NCBI GenBank assembly: GCA_004794785.1
Contig: SJOL01007351.1
Coordinates: forward strand, 1,560,627-1,624,626
Length of the DNA stretch: 64,000 nt
From: Opisthorchis felineus
Taxonomy: Eukaryota > Platyhelminthes > Trematoda > Opisthorchiida > Opisthorchiidae
Reading direction: 5' to 3'
The notes under the pieces are model-generated. The model was given only the letters and a program-made list of their open reading frames with translations. It searched no databases and was not told where the DNA came from. Below, piece after piece: positions 58,175 through 64,000 of the stretch (its first letter is position 1; each line of letters opens with the position of its first letter). Both the position numbers and the translations under genes were made by a program.

Positions 58175-58245
58175 TGTATGGCAGCGAAGCATCGGTGTTG
58201 AACACTGATGTCATGCTGTCGCTGATGAGGATGATAATTCAATGA
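58175..58245 (+). repeat. Dispersed repeat F, next to the OGDH exon A donor
   Basis: GTATGGCAGCGAAGCATCGG, then AACACTGATGTCATGCTGTC and TGATGAGGATGATAAT. It ends 9 bases short of the splice donor of exon A. Confidence 0.6.
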
Positions 58246-58259
58246 AAAACATGACCTAC

Positions 58260-58610
58260 TGGCACATGATGCTCATCATCGCTTGACATTTGCAGGAATC
58301 TCTCGATGCGAGCACTGGAATGTTCTGGACCCATTCCTTCGTATCCATGTGGAAGGAGTAGAACCAACCCAGACTGCCGTACCCACTTTTGTTGTCCGGA
58401 GGAAATGAACTGATCCACAATACACTGAGCAACATTAGCGAAATCTCCAAACTGAGCTTCCCATATAACAAGAGCATTCGGGTTGGTCAACGAGTAGCCC
58501 AGTTCGAAACCCATTACAGCGTACTCGGACAGACTGGAGTTACACACAGTGAATGGGGCTTGAGAGGGGAACAGATGGTTGAGTGGAACGTAAGTCTTCT
58601 TGTCCACGTT
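58260..58610 (-). CDS. OGDH: OGDH exon A: 2-oxoglutarate dehydrogenase E1, thiamine-diphosphate pyrimidine-binding region
   Basis: This 351-bp exon encodes 117 codons in phase 0, from [19 protein letters not shown] to SSDDEHHVP. Visible landmarks are [20 protein letters not shown], then FELGY, then [20 protein letters not shown], and [20 protein letters not shown] followed by FLQM. All are hallmarks of the transketolase-like domain of 2-oxoglutarate dehydrogenase E1; the [17 protein letters not shown] block is nearly invariant in the family. The acceptor is a pyrimidine-rich run ending ATAG just before 58610. The donor is CCA|GTAGGT, with GTAGGT at 58259-58254, a slightly unusual form. That boundary is chosen because it joins in frame to the next exon to give [14 protein letters not shown], which aligns with the family. 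The upstream exon, expected to end in a HHVLHDQ-like segment, was not found in 58611-64000. No stop, frameshift or lost key residue is visible, so the exon looks functional. Confidence 0.95.
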
Positions 58611-58988
58611 CTATGGAGTGGAGAGGAAAATCCAAAGAACATATTAGACAAGAGGAATATTACCAGTAATGTGAAGGACAAAAAAATTCGTTTTTCTTGA
58701 TAAACCAGCATGATTGCTGAGATAATTAAGAAAACTGTCGTCCAAAAGCACATGACTGAACAAATCGAAAACTGACGTATCGAGGTATGCTGGAGTATTC
58801 GAACATAGAAAGTAGAATGCAAAGGATCGTCTGCAGTAAATAATCACACATTAGGAAACTCTTTTATTTTCGTTGTGAATAGTTGTCCGAAGCGTTAGTC
58901 ATTTCGGGAACTACGGATGCTTACTTCCGACTGCCGTCTAAATTAATGTTCTTGAGGAAAGGAGGGTAAACACTGTTCAAAGAGCCAG

Positions 58989-59638
58989 CTAGTTGACGTA
59001 TTCGTTCCGATGTTGAACTTCAATATATTTTGGCAGCATGCAACCCCGTGGAACCAAAGTAATGGACTGGGGCTCCGATCCTAATGGTGCAAGAGCCAAG
59101 AAACTTAGCGGGCAGGTATACCAGATATAAAATTCGTCGAAGTAACCACAGAAGAAAAATGTAACGGTCCACTGGGTAAAGGTGAATTCACGTGAAAAAT
59201 AACCCAATAGTATTATCACAGGCTGCCCACATTTTTAAAGTCAATCCTCCTAATATCTTCAGCATTCTCAGGAGAGACGAGGCAAGTGTCAAGACGATAG
59301 CTGTGTTGATAGTTAAGCGCGAACCACTTATCAGAGCATTAGTAAAATTAATTTGATCCGTTCTGGAATTAGCGCCATAGTGCACAGCCATAAACATGGA
59401 CTGAATTCTCTACAAGATGAAGACTTCCGTAATAGTTCATCTCAGAGCAATGTTCGCCTAGCCATTTGCGATTTGGAAATCGTTCAAAGGCTTGCAGACC
59501 ACGACATTGGAGCGAAGCACGAATAGACACATTGACAGCTAACGTTACTATCACTCCGGACGCGAAAGTCAAAACGAAATGGAGTCCTGTGCCAGAGCTA
59601 TCCAAAATATCAAAATAACGTAGGCTAAGTCCCTTCAA
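58989..59638 (-). other. Overlapping hydrophobic frames, unrecognised
   Basis: Three overlapping minus frames (59638-59369, 59397-59188, 59219-58989) carry hydrophobic stretches such as FVLTFASGVIVTLAVNV and INTAIVLTLASSLLRML. They could be a decayed membrane-protein gene broken by shifts, or chance. They lie upstream of OGDH exon A on the same strand but do not resemble OGDH. Confidence 0.15.
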
Positions 59639-60464
59639 AAATGACCTTCCAAAGAGTTGTACAAAACCACCAGCTATTCAGAGGCGTCCAAAAATCGTTT
59701 ATAAAAGGCATAGGTTCTTTACGAATACCGTCCACGAATACGCTCCACCCTGTCATAACGACACTCTCCGTTCCGGGGAAGAGTACTGGTAAGAACTGCT
59801 CGGATCAGTCACAAGCCTCACCAAACCGACTGATAAAATTCTACTACCGTAAATGAGATATGAAATATTAGATGGAAAGTTTTCCAGTAGCCGGGGATAC
59901 TTAACAGGCCGATTATTATTAAAGAACTGTCTCGATCCTTAAGTGGAATATGCCATTTCGAGCAATCTAACATTGATATCTTAAAGATGCTTCTTTCCAT
60001 TCGGTGCGTGATTGAGTTTCGGAATCGTATGCTGTTTCAATGTCTGTTATTATCTATTTTAGTGACAATTTGCTTAACCGACAAACCATACTGTTCCGAA
60101 ACCTACATGAAAGTTAACCAGTTACTTGTGCGTTTTGGGGTTGAAAATGCCGTTTTCAACCATTCTGAATAGATATGCGTGTTAGGGATATCTTCAGGAT
60201 GAGTTTCGGTATCGTTTAGGTCAAAAAACAACACGGGTCTCAGCTGGATCTTCTAAAGCCTATTTATTGAAGGCTAATGTGAATAAGTCAACTCCAGTGG
60301 CAGGAAGTAAAGGCCATGAAGACCATTTGAAGGGTGTACATGTCACTGTCAGCCATTTGGAGGCGATCCCATTCAGTGAAAGCTAACCCGTGACTAGTGT
60401 TTCAGAAAAGTCGGACAAACAATCCACTATCAGTTTCCAGCCGATCGATTTCGTAATTATGTTG

Positions 60465-60562
60465 GACAGCGAGAATGGTATCTGACGAGTGATTCAGTTG
60501 GAAATCGGTTGTCTCCGTTAAAACCAAATCGGTGTGCAAATTGGTGTACTTCGTGGTGTCTG
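60465..60562 (+). repeat. Dispersed repeat A, fragment
   Basis: GTGATTCAGTTGGAAATCGG, TTGTCTCCGTTAAAACCAAA and TCGGTGTGCAAATTGGTGTA match the 3' end of the repeat almost exactly. Confidence 0.6.
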
Positions 60563-63500
60563 ACTGCTTGTGACATGTCTTATTTATCCGACAGTCATGT
60601 CGTACGATCCCATTCACTGCAGTGATTGATATCTGCGACCATCCACATGATCATCGATTGTCGTTTTACGAAATTATTAGCCAAAGCGGCGAACTTTTTA
60701 TGCAGCGGATACGCTGCAAACTTGCCTTCCCTGGTTGAAGAAAAACAATGACGCGTGGAAAGCACGGAGTCTAGGGATAATGGCAAATGCCGGATAGCGA
60801 GAGGAAGACGGCGGTTGTCACGGCAGAAGAGTGCAGGCGTTAGTGGATGCTAGTGTAGCTGGAGCGGACGACCGTATAATTCAAATTACCGTTGTGTAAT
60901 GAAAACTTTCGGACAGATGTCTTCATGTGTTGGAACCACCGAAAACAAATGTCGCACAATTCTCTGAGGAATTAATCGACTAGCTCCGATGGACACATAA
61001 AAGTGAGAAAGTCTTGATAACAGAAATCAGATCAAACAAATCGAAGAACATCTACGCGCCCACCTGTTGACCATCGCAGTAGTTAAGACCAATTGGCTTA
61101 TTGGTGGCAGCATACCTAACCGAATCTCACCACCATATACGGAGCCAGGATCCTTTTCACTGGTCAACCGAAGACACGGGAGAGAAGTAGAGGTGATCAA
61201 AGCTAGGATCCCGCTAACTGCCGCGTGGATGGCAACTAGTCTGTTCGACCCTTCACTGTGTGGTCAGAAATGATTTGCATGGATGCTACAACAAGCTAGA
61301 TCAATCGCCGGCGCAACAGCTACAACCCCCTCGCTTTGGTCTGTAATTGACACCGGTTAAACTATAAAATGGCGCCACACACATAATCGCCTTGGCTGTC
61401 TTTTTAAGCATGTTCCTCAAATGCTAAGAATTGAAAACATATCCGTTATAAAAAACAAAAACATGCTAAGACATCGAAACCGAGCTTCGCTACATTGTTC
61501 ATTCACATCAGTTCGTGAGATTATGAGAAAAGAGATCACAACTAGTTGAGGGTGTTTCTTTCAGGAATGTTTGGTAAACAACTGATGGATCATATTGCTG
61601 GTAACATTTCGATTTTGACACAAAAGCCTTGTCAAGCTAATTGAATAGGTTACCAGGCTGACCGATTTTAGGGCAGACAAAGGACCAAGCTTTTTCATTT
61701 AGAAGGCCTTACTAGTGCTGAATGTGAGTCAAAAGTTCTTGTTCGTTAGTGTGGATGACTAACACTTAGGACGGACGGGTTATGGGGGAAACATCATCAA
61801 AGAGAACATGAGGTTGATGATGCGCTCCAAGAAGGGTGAAACTAGTCAGCTGTCAGAGTTTCCAGGATCCCTATAAGTAGTATACCGTTACGTCAATAGA
61901 ATAACCAAGTCAAGTCTGGTTTGGGGGCTTACTTTTCCGATTCAGGGCACTTTGGCTAAACATTCCGCTTCGATATTATCCACAAATTTTGCTGATTTGT
62001 GTGGTTTAGTAAGTGCTAGGGCAACTGGGTTAGGGAGATTAAGTGTATTTTGGTCCGCTTTAGTCCCAGACCGTTTCAGTGATAACCGCAAGCCGCCACG
62101 TGACAACTAGGCTATTCCAAATCCACTGTCTAAGCATTTACCAATTCTACACCCTCTGTTTTATTCACGTTGAGGTGCTCGACGATTTTACAGTCTCGAA
62201 CCCCCAGTCGCTATGATGTGAATCTTGAGCTCAGCCTCAAAAATCTAACATGTTCGAAGTCAATTCTGCGTCCAGCGCATGCCCCGTCATTACCCACCTG
62301 ATAGTCGTTTGCGTTTCTTAGTGGTTTGCTTATGCACCGCTTGTGTTCACTAATTATGGTAGGCAACAACCTGGTTGTCCCATGTGTGATCTTTTGTGTA
62401 GCTGTTACACTTGAGTTTGTACACACAGTCCCTAACCCTATAAGCCGTCAGGCGCTTTTCAACAGCCCAGATAATGACTGCGAAGTATTTCTTTTCTGGA
62501 GTGCTACTCTTATGTTAACCATATTCAAGACCGTTCTATTACATTCAGATATCCGTCTTGGATGGGATAACTACTGTCCCGACCCATTCCCTGTTGGATA
62601 CTGGTTCCAGGGTCAATACTCGCCTTAGTTGCCATTTAGATAAATTTATTGGGTATCCGCCTTCCTGAAGTCCCTTTTTCAGCTCAATATGTGCGACCGT
62701 TCGGTGGAACAATCTTAGTTGAAACGTAAACGGCGTTGACAGAGTACTGACTGTTACGAGTGCGTGGATAAAACCATAAAGTTTTTTGAACATACTGGTC
62801 ATCAGCATCATCGACAGCATAACATCAGTGCTCCACACTGAAGACAGAATAAAAGTAGCGGCGCCAAAATACAGGTACCGATTAGACATTCTCGTGGGAA
62901 GTTGGGGCAACGGTGAGAAATGGATAAATAGAGATGCAGAAGTCACTCGACGATTTCTACGCATCGGACGCCCCTCTGTACGGTCGCCACTTCGAGGTAC
63001 ACCCAATAAGTGGTGACAAGACTGGTCCACTAGGCGGGATAGAACCTATTTGCTGGTGGCGATTGCAAAACGCTTCTCATCAAATATCGAACCTCTCTGT
63101 TGGCACACGGTTTATCAGGAGTGAATCAAACCGCATACACTCTTTGGTGCGTAGACCGTCCACCATTCTGAGGCACTGCTCTCGGAAGGCATTCCATGCC
63201 TTGTAAGAAAATCTGACATGTTTTGAATCGTTGGCTCTTCTAAGGTTTGTTCTAGGTTAGCTCCGCTCTTTTAGATGATAGCACACTCATTTCAACAGCA
63301 CGTTACTCACCAAACCTAGGCAGGCATTCCACGCTAGGCTGCTTCCATTCCCAACCCCTCCCCCCCCCAACACAATAGCATGTAAGCAGACTTGTGGCAG
63401 TTGGAACGATTTGGCTTTGCAGGTACGCGACTTGTAGTGGGCAGATTGAAATAGCAGAAAATTTGGAGTTATGGTTTGGGGAAAAACCCACCCGGCAGTA

Positions 63501-64000
63501 TATGCTATGAACACATCTCTGATGCTTTACCAAAGGGTACAATTTAGCGGTACATTTGCTAATGAACCGTTAAGTTCTGTTGAATACATCGTTCATAAGA
63601 TGTTCCCCAGAAACGTCACAAACAATCCACGAAACGAGACTATAAACAGCAAGAGAAAGCAGAACCGCGGCGAAATGAAGCTGGTGGTGTTGAATATATC
63701 GTTTCGGGAGTTGTAGTGCATGACTGAGAATGTGCTTTACTGGTCAACAGACCAGATAGTCTAGATAGTAACTCACTTCGCTTCACTTCAATTTAGAGTG
63801 GACGTCCCCTGAGCTAAATACTAAAATTAAGGCAAAGTGGGTGGCAAAGCAGCAAAAACGCAGAATAAGCACGCGTAGATATGAGCCACATTCAACGCCT
63901 TTTATTTCAAACACAACTTCGATCTTTGCGCAAACTGCAAACCACTCGAATGCGAAAATTCTTGGTTAAGGGAACGAGCGAATCAAGGGAACAGAATGAT

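Larger units (their letters stand above)
37949..58610 (-). other. OGDH: OGDH gene, partial (four consecutive exons and three introns)
   Basis: The span holds four exons in transcription order at 58610-58260, 44829-44704, 42542-42381 and 38196-37949. Joined, they give one uninterrupted frame of about 295 residues that follows the known order of the C-terminal half of 2-oxoglutarate dehydrogenase E1. Introns are 13.4 kb, 2.2 kb and 4.2 kb; each has a GT donor and AG acceptor on the minus strand. E1 is the thiamine-diphosphate enzyme of the mitochondrial 2-oxoglutarate dehydrogenase complex, which converts 2-oxoglutarate to succinyl-CoA in the citric acid cycle. The gene is incomplete here: upstream exons (mitochondrial presequence and N-terminal domains) are probably beyond 64000. 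The last donor is open, so at least one terminal exon, carrying the family's YAGR/PATG-like segment, lies below 37949; I could not find it. The large intron is loaded with retrotransposons. Confidence 0.93.
58611..64000. other. No recognised exon upstream of OGDH exon A
   Basis: This interval should be intron, and possibly further 5' exons, of OGDH. No HVRLSGQDV- or HHVLHDQ-like block was found. A 161-codon minus frame at 63030-62545 has no known motif. There is a C run at 63361-63368. Confidence 0.45.

Noticed and set aside
62545..63030. 161-codon minus frame upstream of OGDH exon A
   Set aside because: It contains no OGDH motif and no other recognisable domain, so it is not called a gene or exon.

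Overview
The window looks like nuclear DNA of a parasitic flatworm, most likely a trematode with a large repeat-rich genome. The reasons are long introns (one exceeds 13 kb), a single spliced host gene spread over more than 20 kb, several copies of an RTE-type non-LTR retrotransposon with flatworm-like sequence, tRNA-derived SINE-like elements, and several diffuse dispersed repeats. There are no operons, no bacterial gene density and no CRISPR array. Most open frames under about 150 codons are chance.

The one host gene I can prove is on the minus strand: the E1 component of 2-oxoglutarate dehydrogenase (OGDH). Four consecutive exons are present, at 58610-58260, 44829-44704, 42542-42381 and 38196-37949. 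Their junctions have AG acceptors and GT donors and join in frame (phases 0, 0, 0, then an open phase-2 donor). They encode about 295 contiguous residues of the C-terminal half of the enzyme. Neither the exons upstream of 58610 nor the final exon(s) downstream of 37949 could be found.

The 13.4-kb intron between the first two exons holds an almost intact RTE element at 46484-50547, antisense to OGDH. It has a 12-bp perfect target-site duplication, a 5' segment that folds like an HDV-type self-cleaving ribozyme, an N-terminal region with three 69-72-nt repeats, endonuclease and reverse transcriptase domains, and an (ATTGA)n tail. It is dead: one frameshift before the RT, Asp to His in the YADD motif, a stop after it, another frameshift and a Trp-to-stop change. 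Older diverged relatives lie at about 53810-56180 (plus, same intron) and 24375-27480 (minus); a small RT scrap lies at 32330-32450.

Layout: 1-15.9 kb is mostly unrecognised DNA with a GATA microsatellite, an inverted pair of SINE-like elements (6.2-6.6 kb) and another SINE copy (12.7 kb). 15.9-16.8 kb carries remnants of a different LINE. 18.7-21.4 kb is rich in one dispersed repeat. 24.4-27.5 kb is RTE copy 3. 28.1-28.7 kb has two SINE-like copies. 32.3-33.7 kb has the RT scrap and a possible solo LTR with 40-bp tandem repeats. 37.9-58.6 kb is the OGDH interval. 58.6-64 kb has no recognised exon.

The less expected signals are the ribozyme-like 5' end of the RTE element, a dispersed repeat whose four copies carry a hammerhead-like core, and a 22-nt match to the 5' end of U2 snRNA inside an OGDH intron.
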